Assembly: GCF_000314005.1 (NCBI RefSeq) | Contig: NZ_JH980292.1 | Coordinates: 1,064,864 to 1,128,863, forward strand | Length of the DNA stretch: 64,000 nt | Origin: Spirulina subsalsa PCC 9445 | Lineage (GTDB): Bacteria; Cyanobacteriota; Cyanobacteriia; Cyanobacteriales; Spirulinaceae | Direction of reading: 5' to 3' | Part shown: piece by piece, positions 46,945 through 55,648 of the stretch | Position numbering within the stretch: the stretch's first letter is position 1 | Layout of the letters: each line of letters starts with the position of its first letter | Notes under the pieces: generated by a model | Database searches by the model: none | What the model was told of the DNA's origin: nothing | The model's input: only the letters and a program-made list of their open reading frames with translations | Program-made: the position numbers and the translations under genes

Positions 46945-47304
46945 ATGGAAGTCGTCTTAACTTGGACATTACTACTCGGTTACGGTTTTTTCATCTACCA
47001 AACGGTGCAGAAAACCACTCCCCATTGGGTTTCTGCCATTGCCTTTTTTCAGGGAGAGTCTGAACAAGGAACTCCTCCCGGACTGTGGTTATTAGTTTTT
47101 AGCGCGGCCATTAGTTGGATTTTTGCCAAGTCTATTGAGAATGCAGCCAGTTTAGCCCAAGCTTTCGGCATCAGTGGGGGGATTGGCTATGGGATTTATT
47201 ATATTAGTTTTATCACGGCCGGGATTGTGATTTACCTCCTGCGCTGTCGGGGGGGATATCATTCCCTGCCGGAGAACCGGATCTATCGAAATTATTCATC
47301 TTAA
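46945..47304 (+). CDS. Short membrane protein resembling the N-terminus of a sodium:solute symporter
   Basis: 119 residues, three or so membrane segments. The segment GTPPGLWLLVFSAAISWIFA and YYISFITAGIVIYLLR resemble the beginning of sodium/solute symporter (SSS) transporters, which are about 500 residues. The frame stops after YRNYSS; nothing symporter-like follows. It may be a truncated pseudogene or a small independent membrane protein. Confidence 0.5.
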   Translation: MEVVLTWTLLLGYGFFIYQTVQKTTPHWVSAIAFFQGESEQGTPPGLWLLVFSAAISWIFAKSIENAASLAQAFGISGGIGYGIYYISFITAGIVIYLLRCRGGYHSLPENRIYRNYSS

Positions 47305-47380
47305 CTATGAACGTTCTGCGTTGTTGCCAGTCTGGGGCTGTTGTTAGAGTGAATGTACTCTAGACAAAACCCCAAACATC

Positions 47381-47539
47381 ATGATTACTCATTCTTCCTC
47401 AACCCAACGCAGGGAAAGCGCAGTTATCCGTTTTCTCAAAGGCTTTCTCCGCTTTAGTCGTTTTTACGGTCAGTTTGTTGTTACCCCTCCTCACCAACGT
47501 CATTGGGTCGGGCGTTATCGTAACGTCAGTTCAGGTTAA
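47381..47539 (+). CDS. Small basic hypothetical peptide (52 aa)
   Basis: Frame MITHSSSTQRRESAVIRFLK onward, rich in Arg, Phe and His. No clear ribosome binding site. It is too short for assignment. Confidence 0.35.
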   Translation: MITHSSSTQRRESAVIRFLKGFLRFSRFYGQFVVTPPHQRHWVGRYRNVSSG

Positions 47540-47620
47540 GCTGAAAGAACCCAAACCAAGCCCTATCTAGAAACCCACTTTCTGGCTGGGGCTAATTTTT
47601 CAACGCCAATCAAAGAATCT

Positions 47621-47965
47621 TCAAGCCAATATAACCGACAATAATTTCCGATACTCCCAAAGCTCTCGGCCATTTTGGACAACATTTTTAATTCTCTGTT
47701 CAATCCAAGGGATATGTTCTTGAATATGGGTAATCCGACTCCCATGAGGAATTCTATCCTCCTCCTCAACCCAGTCTCCAGCCTCATTAACTTGTGTAAT
47801 TTTTATCGATAAAAAACTACAATTCCAACAATCTTGGGAACATAAACTAATCGGTAAACAGTCACTGACCCAAGCAAACGTCAAGCCTAATGCTCGTTGA
47901 TTTTGATAGAATACCTCCACTAAATAAAGCAGAGAAAGTTCATTCAAAACCATCTCTAATTTCAT
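47621..47965 (-). CDS. Small protein at the end of the DUF262/ATPase operon
   Basis: 114 residues, third gene of a compact operon; its start directly follows the ATPase stop. It has a Cys-rich patch (CLPISLCSQDCWNC) and a C-terminal segment ending in helices. No known family is recognised. The position suggests a role with the two upstream proteins. Confidence 0.6.
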   Translation of the reverse strand: MKLEMVLNELSLLYLVEVFYQNQRALGLTFAWVSDCLPISLCSQDCWNCSFLSIKITQVNEAGDWVEEEDRIPHGSRITHIQEHIPWIEQRIKNVVQNGRELWEYRKLLSVILA

Positions 47966-49078
47966 CTAATCTTCTCCTAAAGGGGTTAACAAAGCCTCTA
48001 AACTCTTATCCCACTCATCAAAAAAACCATCAGGCCATTCATCAATTCTCCCCTGTTTATCTATATGGGGTGAAATGACTTTTGTTTTCGATTCTCCCCG
48101 CCTTTCAAAACGTTCTAAATAATGAAGCTGCACATCATCAGGGCTGAGTTTACCATGATAAACGGCTAAACGAAGACCATTCAAAACATGATCACTATGG
48201 GTTTCTACGACAATTTGAATCCCACAACTAGCGTCTAGTGCCAGCAATTCTCCCATCTTCGCTTGTCCTTTAGGATGTAGATGAGCCTCTGGATTTTCTA
48301 ATAAAATCAAACTACCGGGTTGTGCAGACAGAATCGCCACAATAATCGGTAATGTATAGCTAATCCCAAATCCTACATTAGTGGCACGATAAGGATTACT
48401 CAGTCCATAGAAATATTTTAAGCTGACTAAATCAAGTTGGGAACTGGCTTGAACATTAATCCTTGTACCGGGGCTAATTTCCCCTAGCCAAGCTTCTACT
48501 TGGTTAATAAGCAATAGTGATTCTTGAGCCGGATGTTTTAAGACAGGTGAGGCGATTTTTTCGGAGCGATAAACAGATAAAAAATAAGCCGTGTATTCTC
48601 CTTGACTCCCTAATTGTTTATGCTGTCTTACTTGAAAATCTGAGATTTCTAGATACGTTCGAGAACCTATTCTTTCAGCTTGAAGGTATTGGAAACTATC
48701 ATCAAATAGGCTATAATCATAAATCTTGCTATCCAGAACAGGAGCATTGAGTTCTAATACATCGACGGCTTTATTGTAGTTAAACGTCCAGTTGGCTACA
48801 ATGCCATTGTTTAAGGCAAGTTCTAGGCTAATTAGATCCTCTGTTGCCCCTTCAAAAAGTGCATCTTGTGCTGTACCAATTCTAACCAGTTCTCCGTTGA
48901 GGGCTAAACCTTGATGGGGTAAAAGATTCTGTTGGTAAGATTGACGCAGTAATAAAAGAGAATGGATAATCGAGGATTTTCCACTACTGTTCAATCCCGA
49001 AAGTAGGGTTAAGTTTTTAAAATCAAAGGCTTGCTGCTCAAAACATTTAAAGTTTTTCAAAGTCAATTGTTTAATCAT
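47966..49078 (-). CDS. AAA/ABC-type ATPase with DUF3696
   Basis: 370 residues. RecF/SMC-like ATPase: Walker A GLNSSGKSS (about 30-38), then a variable middle, Walker B with ENPEAHLHP (about 260), a switch His in ETHSDHV, and a C-terminal DUF3696 motif WPDGFFDEWD. No TOPRIM or nuclease domain is visible. The ATG overlaps the stop of the DUF262 gene by four bases (ATGA), so they are translationally coupled. Confidence 0.88.
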   Translation of the reverse strand: MIKQLTLKNFKCFEQQAFDFKNLTLLSGLNSSGKSSIIHSLLLLRQSYQQNLLPHQGLALNGELVRIGTAQDALFEGATEDLISLELALNNGIVANWTFNYNKAVDVLELNAPVLDSKIYDYSLFDDSFQYLQAERIGSRTYLEISDFQVRQHKQLGSQGEYTAYFLSVYRSEKIASPVLKHPAQESLLLINQVEAWLGEISPGTRINVQASSQLDLVSLKYFYGLSNPYRATNVGFGISYTLPIIVAILSAQPGSLILLENPEAHLHPKGQAKMGELLALDASCGIQIVVETHSDHVLNGLRLAVYHGKLSPDDVQLHYLERFERRGESKTKVISPHIDKQGRIDEWPDGFFDEWDKSLEALLTPLGED

Positions 49079-50217
49079 GGTAAGATATTTTGAACTAATT
49101 TTTGTATATTGATAAAGCGAGTTTTAACCTGCTCACTGGCTTGAGAAATAGAGCGCAAAAAATCAGGATTATGATCAATAAGCTCGGTAAATTGATCAAG
49201 TAACTCTGTTTTATGCTCAATCAGATATTGTATTTCAGCATCATCTAATTTAGTTAAGGTTGTAGACCACGCTTCAAACAATGCCTGATTGAGTGGATAG
49301 CGTCTTGAGGCTTTACGGGAAATTTTGCGAAACGCATTATCGCCAAAAATCTCATAGGCAGCTTGCATTGCTCGTTTAAAGTCTTGCTCAATCTTGTTAC
49401 TTTCTGCTTCAGTCAAACTTTGATTAAGCTGCTTCATGGTTTCACCGAAAAACATATCTCGACTGGCAAATTGGCTATATTTGTCATAACCCTGTAGATA
49501 ATAAGCCAAAAAACCGAGAACAAATTCTTGATCAACCATGCGTTCTTTTCTCTTAGATTTATCTAGCTGGGTGACTGTAATAAATTCTGGAAGTTTGGCT
49601 AAACGACGCAAAAGTTCTGTTGATTTGCCTTGGTTTAGGGCGTTGCGAATTTCTTGGGGAGAGAGAGGAACGCCACCTGTGTTAATTCGTCGGAAAATAT
49701 TATATTTTACAGCAGGTGGAGTCCCTGGTTCAATCGTTGATAGAATCAATTCCGTTTCTAGAATGCGTCGTTGATATTTACGATGCAGTTCTTTATAAGT
49801 TGTATCTTTTAGGTCTGTTAAATATTGTAATCCGGTTAATTTTAAGGGCTTTTCTTCGTCTAAAATAAACTCTTTGAGAGCAGTTAATCGTTGTAGTCCA
49901 TCAATCACAACCCACCGATCATCCTCTGTGGCATCAATATAAAAGGCAGGTAAAGGAATCCGAATGAGGATGGATTCAATCAGTCTACTTTTTGCGTCAT
50001 TCGTCCAAATTCCAGGTTTGCGCTGAAAATCTGGTGCAAGGTCTAGTTCATTGTATTTAATCCGTTGGAGAATTAAATCAATGGTGATTTTGCGAGTGTC
50101 AATTCTAATTTGAGTAGGATCAAAAAATTCGTTTAGACCCTCATCATTGACTTCCTTTTCTAGGTCTTCGTTTTCTAGGTCAAAGTCGCTGGTGTCTGGG
50201 GTGATTTCTTCAGTCAT
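49075..50217 (-). CDS. DUF262 (ParB/GmrSD-N-like) protein
   Basis: 380 residues. DUF262 with the core VIDGLQRLTALKEF, the equivalent of DGQQR, at about residue 105-118. Such domains occur at the N-terminus of GmrSD type IV restriction enzymes and bind or hydrolyse nucleotides. The HNH DUF1524 domain found in GmrD is absent. First gene of a three-gene operon. Confidence 0.88.
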   Translation of the reverse strand: MTEEITPDTSDFDLENEDLEKEVNDEGLNEFFDPTQIRIDTRKITIDLILQRIKYNELDLAPDFQRKPGIWTNDAKSRLIESILIRIPLPAFYIDATEDDRWVVIDGLQRLTALKEFILDEEKPLKLTGLQYLTDLKDTTYKELHRKYQRRILETELILSTIEPGTPPAVKYNIFRRINTGGVPLSPQEIRNALNQGKSTELLRRLAKLPEFITVTQLDKSKRKERMVDQEFVLGFLAYYLQGYDKYSQFASRDMFFGETMKQLNQSLTEAESNKIEQDFKRAMQAAYEIFGDNAFRKISRKASRRYPLNQALFEAWSTTLTKLDDAEIQYLIEHKTELLDQFTELIDHNPDFLRSISQASEQVKTRFINIQKLVQNILP

Positions 50218-50520
50218 CGTGATTTTTCCTCCTACTACTGATTTTAAGGGCGATGCTACCCAACGCTACGCACCCCCAAACCCACTTAACCCACCCCAGC
50301 ACACCACACGCAAGACACCACAAGGGGTCTAGATGGCCTCATACCCCCTTCAAACCCCCCCCACCGATCATTCTGCCCCCAACACCCTCCAACCCCTATC
50401 CTTCCCCCAATTCCCGAGAATCCCTGTGGATTCGCGCCAATCTTGTTACAATACTTAACTAAGCAAGGTTAAACCCCCTTGAGTCATTAAGATTCATTTT
50501 ATATTTACCTTAAACGCCCT
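50218..50520. other. Intergenic region, C-rich then AT-rich
   Basis: About 300 bases between the divergent DUF262 and ABC1-kinase genes. Positions 50250-50420 are C-rich, with many CCCC tracts on the plus strand; 50430-50520 is AT-rich with TTGTTACAATACTTAACT that could form part of a promoter for the ABC1 gene. No gene is supported. Confidence 0.5.
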
Positions 50521-52557
50521 ATGCCTCAATCTACACCTTACTCCTCCTCCACAGTTTTAGAACAACGGTTAGAACCCGATGAGGAGTTTACTCGACCGGA
50601 AAAAATTCGTACTGTCCTAGATACCGATACCCTTTCAGCCAGTGAAATAGGACACTATAATCCAGACCTAATTATTGCTTATTACCGACGGCATCCCCTA
50701 CAAGTGATCGGTCGTCTCATCGCTATATTACTTCCCCTTCTCTCCTTTTGCTTCAAAATTTGGTTAGACAAAACTCAAGGCAAAGTCGCTAAAAATCAAC
50801 GCAAACGGGCTGTTAAATTACGGGAAATTTTAACTCGTTTAGGCCCAACCTATATTAAAGTGGGACAAGCCCTCTCAACTCGTCCTGATTTAGTACCCCC
50901 TCTCTATTTAGAAGAATTAGCCTATTTACAAGACCAATTACCCCCCTTCTCTAATGATATTGCCTATCGTTTTATTGAAGAAGAATTAGGCGACCATCCC
51001 CGAGAAATTTATGCAGAATTAAGTCCTAATCCAGTGGCCGCCGCGTCCCTCGGGCAGGTGTATAAAGGAAGACTAAAAACCGGAGAAATTGTGGCCGTTA
51101 AAGTCCAACGCCCTGACCTCATTCGTCGCATTACTCTAGATGTTTATATTATGCGCAGTTTAGCGGCATGGGCGCAGAAAAATATTAAACGGCTACGCAG
51201 TGATTTAATTGCTATTACAGATGAATTTGCTGGGCGTATTTTTGAAGAAATGGATTATGCCCAAGAAGGACGCAATGCGGAGCTATTCGCCGAACTCTAT
51301 GGTTATATTCCAGAAATTTATATCCCTCGTATTTATTGGGAATATACGGGTCGTCGTGTCTTAACAATGGAGTGGATTGAAGGCACAAAATTAACGAATT
51401 TAGAGAAAGTTCAAGCCCAAGGAATTGATGCGACCTATTTAGTGGAGGTGGGAGTTTCTTGTTCCTTACGTCAATTATTAGAACACGGGTTTTTCCACGC
51501 CGATCCTCATCCGGGGAATCTATTAGCTACTCCTGACGGGAAATTAGCTTACTTAGATTTTGGCATGATGAGCCAAATTAAGCCCTATCAACGCTATGGT
51601 TTAATTGAGGCCGTTGTGCATCTCGTCAATCGAGATTTTGACTCGTTAGCACAAGACTATATTAAGCTCGAATTTTTAACCCCAGATACGGATCTAACCC
51701 CAATTATTCCGGCTTTATCCAATGTGTTTGGCAATGCTTTAGGGGCGAGTGTAGCAGAGTTGAATTTTAAAAGCATTACCGACCAAATGTCGGAAATGAT
51801 GTATGAGTTTCCTTTCCGGGTTCCTGCTTACTATGCCCTGATTATTCGCTCTTTGGTGACGCTAGAAGGGATTGCTATTGGCATTGACCCGGAGTTTAAG
51901 GTATTAAGTAAAGCTTACCCCTATATCGCCAAACGGTTACTAACGGATCCTTCCCCAGAATTGCGTGCCTCCTTACGGGATTTATTATTCCGAGATGGCA
52001 ATTTTCGCTGGAATCGTTTAGAGAATTTGTTACGCAATGCCCGGAATTCCCAAGATTACGATTTTGATAAGGTGTTAAACCAGGCGTTGGATTTTCTGTT
52101 TTCACCTCGCGGGGAATTTATTCGGGAACGCTTGGTTGATGAAATTGTGAAAGCGATTGATGTTTATGGCCGACGGACGTTATTTAATTTCTCTTCGGCC
52201 GTGCGTCAACAGGTGGGGATGAAAGCGGAAACGATGCCCTCAGATTTGGCTGCAAGTTCTAATAGTGATAGCTTGCAACATTTGCAAAATATTTTACAAA
52301 TGTTGAACGAAACACCGGGTTTTGATGTGATGCGTTTAGTGCCGTTAATTCCTGAATTGATTACAAAACCAGAAACCCAAGTCATGGGTCAAAAAATCGC
52401 CAGTGGTTTAGCGCAAAAAATGGCAGCGCGGTTAATTCGTAATTTGTTATTAGAAGCGGAGGCTAATAATAACAAGAAGCAGGAGGGAAAACAAGGGAAT
52501 CCCTTTCCGTTTACTCCTCCCCGTCTCCCGCTTCCCCCTCAAGCGGCAATGCGGTAA
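50521..52557 (+). CDS. ABC1/AarF/UbiB family atypical kinase
   Basis: 678 residues. KxGQ motif (IKVGQALSTRPDLVP), Ala-rich loop AAASLGQV in place of a P-loop, Lys in VAVKVQRP, HADPHPGNLL and DFGMMS. UbiB homologues in E. coli and yeast affect ubiquinone; in cyanobacteria the likely link is quinone or lipid metabolism. C-terminal membrane segments are not clear. Confidence 0.93.
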   Translation: MPQSTPYSSSTVLEQRLEPDEEFTRPEKIRTVLDTDTLSASEIGHYNPDLIIAYYRRHPLQVIGRLIAILLPLLSFCFKIWLDKTQGKVAKNQRKRAVKLREILTRLGPTYIKVGQALSTRPDLVPPLYLEELAYLQDQLPPFSNDIAYRFIEEELGDHPREIYAELSPNPVAAASLGQVYKGRLKTGEIVAVKVQRPDLIRRITLDVYIMRSLAAWAQKNIKRLRSDLIAITDEFAGRIFEEMDYAQEGRNAELFAELYGYIPEIYIPRIYWEYTGRRVLTMEWIEGTKLTNLEKVQAQGIDATYLVEVGVSCSLRQLLEHGFFHADPHPGNLLATPDGKLAYLDFGMMSQIKPYQRYGLIEAVVHLVNRDFDSLAQDYIKLEFLTPDTDLTPIIPALSNVFGNALGASVAELNFKSITDQMSEMMYEFPFRVPAYYALIIRSLVTLEGIAIGIDPEFKVLSKAYPYIAKRLLTDPSPELRASLRDLLFRDGNFRWNRLENLLRNARNSQDYDFDKVLNQALDFLFSPRGEFIRERLVDEIVKAIDVYGRRTLFNFSSAVRQQVGMKAETMPSDLAASSNSDSLQHLQNILQMLNETPGFDVMRLVPLIPELITKPETQVMGQKIASGLAQKMAARLIRNLLLEAEANNNKKQEGKQGNPFPFTPPRLPLPPQAAMR

Positions 52558-52586
52558 AATCATTGATTTAGCCCAAGGAGTCTAAT

Positions 52587-52973
52587 ATGAGTGATGGTGT
52601 CTTAGTGTTTATTTGTGGTTCTGCTTTACGCGGCCAGCCGGATCATGGCACGATTGCGGATACAGAGTTGGTGAAAGTTGTCTCGACTCAACCCCGTTAT
52701 CGTCTGCACTCGGTAGAGGATAAACACCCCGGAGTGTATGAGGTGGCCCAGGGGGGGATTGCCATTGTGGGGGAGTTATATAAGATGACTCAAGCCCAAT
52801 ATGCCCATCTACTGAGTAATGAACCGCCCCATCTCTATCCGGGGCCAATATTGCTGGAAGATGGTACCGAGGCGATCGCGATGTTATATCCTCGGGAGGT
52901 GATTGAGGAACGCCAGTATGTGGATATTTCCCATTATGGGGGATGGGCGGCGTATAAGGCCGATCAGGGTTAA
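52587..52973 (+). CDS. AtzF C-terminal-domain-like protein
   Basis: 128 residues. VFICGSALRGQPDH near the N-terminus, RYRLHSVEDKHPG, and YVDISHYGGWAAYK at the end match the C-terminal domain of allophanate hydrolase (gamma-glutamylcyclotransferase-like fold). It stands alone without the amidase domain. The function is unknown. It runs into nth with a two-base gap. Confidence 0.8.
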   Translation: MSDGVLVFICGSALRGQPDHGTIADTELVKVVSTQPRYRLHSVEDKHPGVYEVAQGGIAIVGELYKMTQAQYAHLLSNEPPHLYPGPILLEDGTEAIAMLYPREVIEERQYVDISHYGGWAAYKADQG

Positions 52974-52975
52974 TT

Positions 52976-53674
52976 ATGAGTATTACGCGGAAGTGGGCGA
53001 AACAGCAACAGCGCGCTTTAGAGGTGTTAGTCCGTCTAAAACGACTTTATCCTGATGCGACTTGTAGTTTAACCTATGAGACTCCGGTGCAGTTGTTGGT
53101 GGCTACGATTTTGTCAGCACAATGTACGGATGAACGGGTTAATCAAGTGACTCCGACGTTGTTTGCACAGTTTCCGGATGCGGTCGCTTTAGCGAGTTGC
53201 GATCGCGAAGTCCTAGAAAACCTCATCCGATCTACTGGTTTTTATCGCAACAAAGCCAAAAATATTCAAGGCGCTTGTCAGAAAATTATGACCGATTTCG
53301 GGGGAGAAGTCCCCCAACAGATGGAATTATTACTCACCTTACCCGGAGTGGCACGGAAAACCGCTAATGTCGTCCTAGCTCATGGTTTTGGTAAAATTCA
53401 AGGCGTTACCGTCGATACCCATGTTAAGCGCCTGAGTCAGCGTTTAGGGTTAACGGAACAAAATGATCCCGTGAAAATTGAACAGGATTTAATGCGTTTA
53501 TTACCCCATCCTGATTGGGAAAACTGGTCGATTCGTTTAATCTATCATGGTCGCGCTATTTGTAAGGCCAGAAAGCCCGATTGTGGGGCCTGTGACCTTG
53601 CGGATCTCTGTCCTACGGTTGAACAGCCTCCTAGGGTTTCCGATGCCTTAAAAGCCCGTTTAGGTCGTGAATAG
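52976..53674 (+). CDS. nth: Endonuclease III
   Basis: 232 residues. HhH-GPD fold: helix-hairpin-helix with LPGVARKTANVV carrying the catalytic Lys, then TVDTHVKRL with the catalytic Asp, and a C-terminal [4Fe-4S] cluster (C-x6-C-x2-C-x5-C: CKARKPDCGACDLADLC). It removes oxidised pyrimidines. The next gene, the methyltransferase, starts two bases later. Confidence 0.97.
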   Translation: MSITRKWAKQQQRALEVLVRLKRLYPDATCSLTYETPVQLLVATILSAQCTDERVNQVTPTLFAQFPDAVALASCDREVLENLIRSTGFYRNKAKNIQGACQKIMTDFGGEVPQQMELLLTLPGVARKTANVVLAHGFGKIQGVTVDTHVKRLSQRLGLTEQNDPVKIEQDLMRLLPHPDWENWSIRLIYHGRAICKARKPDCGACDLADLCPTVEQPPRVSDALKARLGRE

Positions 53675-53676
53675 GC

Positions 53677-54960
53677 ATGGTTCAAACCCTGAGATTCATT
53701 GACTTATTTGCAGGTTTGGGAGGAATGCGAATTGGGCTAGAAAATGCCTGTAAAAATCTACAAATCACCAGTCATTGTGTATTCACATCCGAAATAAAAT
53801 CCTCTGCTGTAGCTGTTTATCGTCAATATTTCCCAGAACAAAAGATTCAGGGGGATATTCGGGACATTTCTAGTGATGACATTCCCGATTTTGATATTTT
53901 ACTAGCCGGATTTCCTTGTCAACCCTTTAGTAGTGCGGGAACAAGGCAAGGTTTTTTAGACACACGAGGAACGCTTTTTTTTGAAATTCAACGAATTGTA
54001 CAAGCAAAAAAACCGTTAGGCTTTCTCTTAGAAAATGTGGAAGGTTTAGCAAAGCATGATCAAGGCAGAACCTTAAAAACAATTTTACACTGTTTGCAAT
54101 CCTTGGGTTATCAAGTGACATGGAACGTCCTCAACGGGAAAGATTTTGGCGTTGCCCAAAACCGCAAACGGATTTATCTAGCAGGACTTCGACAAAGCGT
54201 GATAAGTTGGGATTTCCCCCCCTATCCCCCTAAAAGACTTGCAGATATTTTAGACCGGGGACAACCGCTTTTAGAGAATACTTTCGCCCAGTTACTATTA
54301 TCTCATTATACCCTAGACGAACTACAAGGAAAAGCGATTAAAGATAAACGAGGGGGAGAGGATAATATTCACAGTTGGGATCTTGAATTAAAGGGCAGTG
54401 TTTCACCGGAACAAAAAGCGTTATTAAATTTATTACTTAAACAAAGACGGAGAAAGCTATGGTCTGAGAAAAAGGGGATTCAATGGATGGACGGAATTCC
54501 TTTAACAGAAGAAGAAATTCACAGCTTTTATCCCCATTCTGCGTTATCGACTTTATTAGAGGATTTAGTCGAAAAAGGTTATCTTAAATATGAACACCCA
54601 AAAGATATTCAGTCTGTGGTTAATTCACAGGGAAATGTAGTCAAAAAGCGGGTCTATCGGGAAGATTTAGCCCAAGGTTATAATATTGTGGTGGGTAAGC
54701 TTAGTTTTCCCATTACGAAAATTCTCCATCCCCATGATGTGACTCCCACTTTAGTGGCTACTGATATGCAGAAATTAGCGGTAGTGGATGGGGAAGGGTT
54801 GAGATATTTAACTATTCGGGAGGGATTAAGGCTTTTTGGGTTTCCTGACGATTATAAGATTAATTTACCGCCAGAAAAGGCTTATGATTTACTGGGAAAT
54901 ACTGTTGTCATTCCGGTGATAGAAGCTATTGTGCAGAAGATGCTGGAGATGTCACTGTAA
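53677..54960 (+). CDS. DNA (cytosine-5-)-methyltransferase
   Basis: 427 residues. Motif I DLFAGLGGMRIG, motif IV GFPCQPFSSAG with the catalytic Cys, motif VI ENVEGL, motif VIII QNRKRIYLAG, and X at the C-terminus (GNTVVIPVIEAI). The recognition region (about 190-340) is large. No restriction endonuclease gene is beside it, so it is an orphan or solitary methyltransferase. One possibility is the CGATCG methylase that acts on HIP1, as seen in Synechocystis (M.Ssp6803I), but the target is not proven. Confidence 0.92.
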   Translation: MVQTLRFIDLFAGLGGMRIGLENACKNLQITSHCVFTSEIKSSAVAVYRQYFPEQKIQGDIRDISSDDIPDFDILLAGFPCQPFSSAGTRQGFLDTRGTLFFEIQRIVQAKKPLGFLLENVEGLAKHDQGRTLKTILHCLQSLGYQVTWNVLNGKDFGVAQNRKRIYLAGLRQSVISWDFPPYPPKRLADILDRGQPLLENTFAQLLLSHYTLDELQGKAIKDKRGGEDNIHSWDLELKGSVSPEQKALLNLLLKQRRRKLWSEKKGIQWMDGIPLTEEEIHSFYPHSALSTLLEDLVEKGYLKYEHPKDIQSVVNSQGNVVKKRVYREDLAQGYNIVVGKLSFPITKILHPHDVTPTLVATDMQKLAVVDGEGLRYLTIREGLRLFGFPDDYKINLPPEKAYDLLGNTVVIPVIEAIVQKMLEMSL

Positions 54961-55099
54961 TATCAATTTAACTTGAGTTTGTGCAGTAGGGGAAGTTTGG
55001 GGAACAGGGGAAATTCAGGCTTTTGCCCTCAAGTCTATTTAATTGGGTATAATCAGAAATCTGGTTTCTTAATGCCTTGATGTTTTGCCTACATCATAT

Positions 55100-55555
55100 T
55101 TAGTCCGGTAAATAGTCTGAACTTAAGACTTGTTCGACAGAATAAGAACAACGGACTGGAAACGTTTTGAGGGGTAATCCAGTTTCATCTGCGGCCTGTG
55201 CGCGGGCGTTTTCATAACAGTCTTTCCATACTTTCTCAAGGTAGGGAACTAAACTGGGTGAGTCTTTTAAATCCTCTTTAATTTGTCTACGATGCTCTCG
55301 CAAACTGCCGCGCCAACTTCCAGTTCTCCCTAGGGGTTGATATTGCCATTTTAGCAGATGAAGGAAAACAATAATCAGGTTACTTTTAAGACTTTTTCGC
55401 TCTCGTTTTGCCATATCTTCCAATTCTTCCAGCAAATTTTCCCAGTCCACATGAGCATAATTTTGCTGACGTAGTTGTTCGACTGTGGTTTCTATCCAGC
55501 GCACAAAGTCAGTATTATAAAGGTCAGCTTGGCTAACTTTAAGTTCAGTTGACAT
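55100..55555 (-). CDS. DUF29 family protein
   Basis: 151 residues of the cyanobacterial DUF29 family: YNTDFVRWIETTVEQLR, WENLLEELEDMAKRERK, then LLKWQYQP. All-helical; function unknown. It is between the methyltransferase and the CHASE2 kinase, same strand as the latter. Confidence 0.9.
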   Translation of the reverse strand: MSTELKVSQADLYNTDFVRWIETTVEQLRQQNYAHVDWENLLEELEDMAKRERKSLKSNLIIVFLHLLKWQYQPLGRTGSWRGSLREHRRQIKEDLKDSPSLVPYLEKVWKDCYENARAQAADETGLPLKTFPVRCSYSVEQVLSSDYLPD

Positions 55556-55648
55556 AATGGTTTTATCCTATTTTTTGCTGTCCATTTTCTAACTCCCCGT
55601 AGGTTAGGCACAGGAAAAGCACAACCCACCAAACCCCTAGGAGATTCT

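Noticed and set aside
49075..50217. Complete GmrSD type IV restriction enzyme
   Set aside because: Only the DUF262 half is present; no DUF1524 HNH domain.
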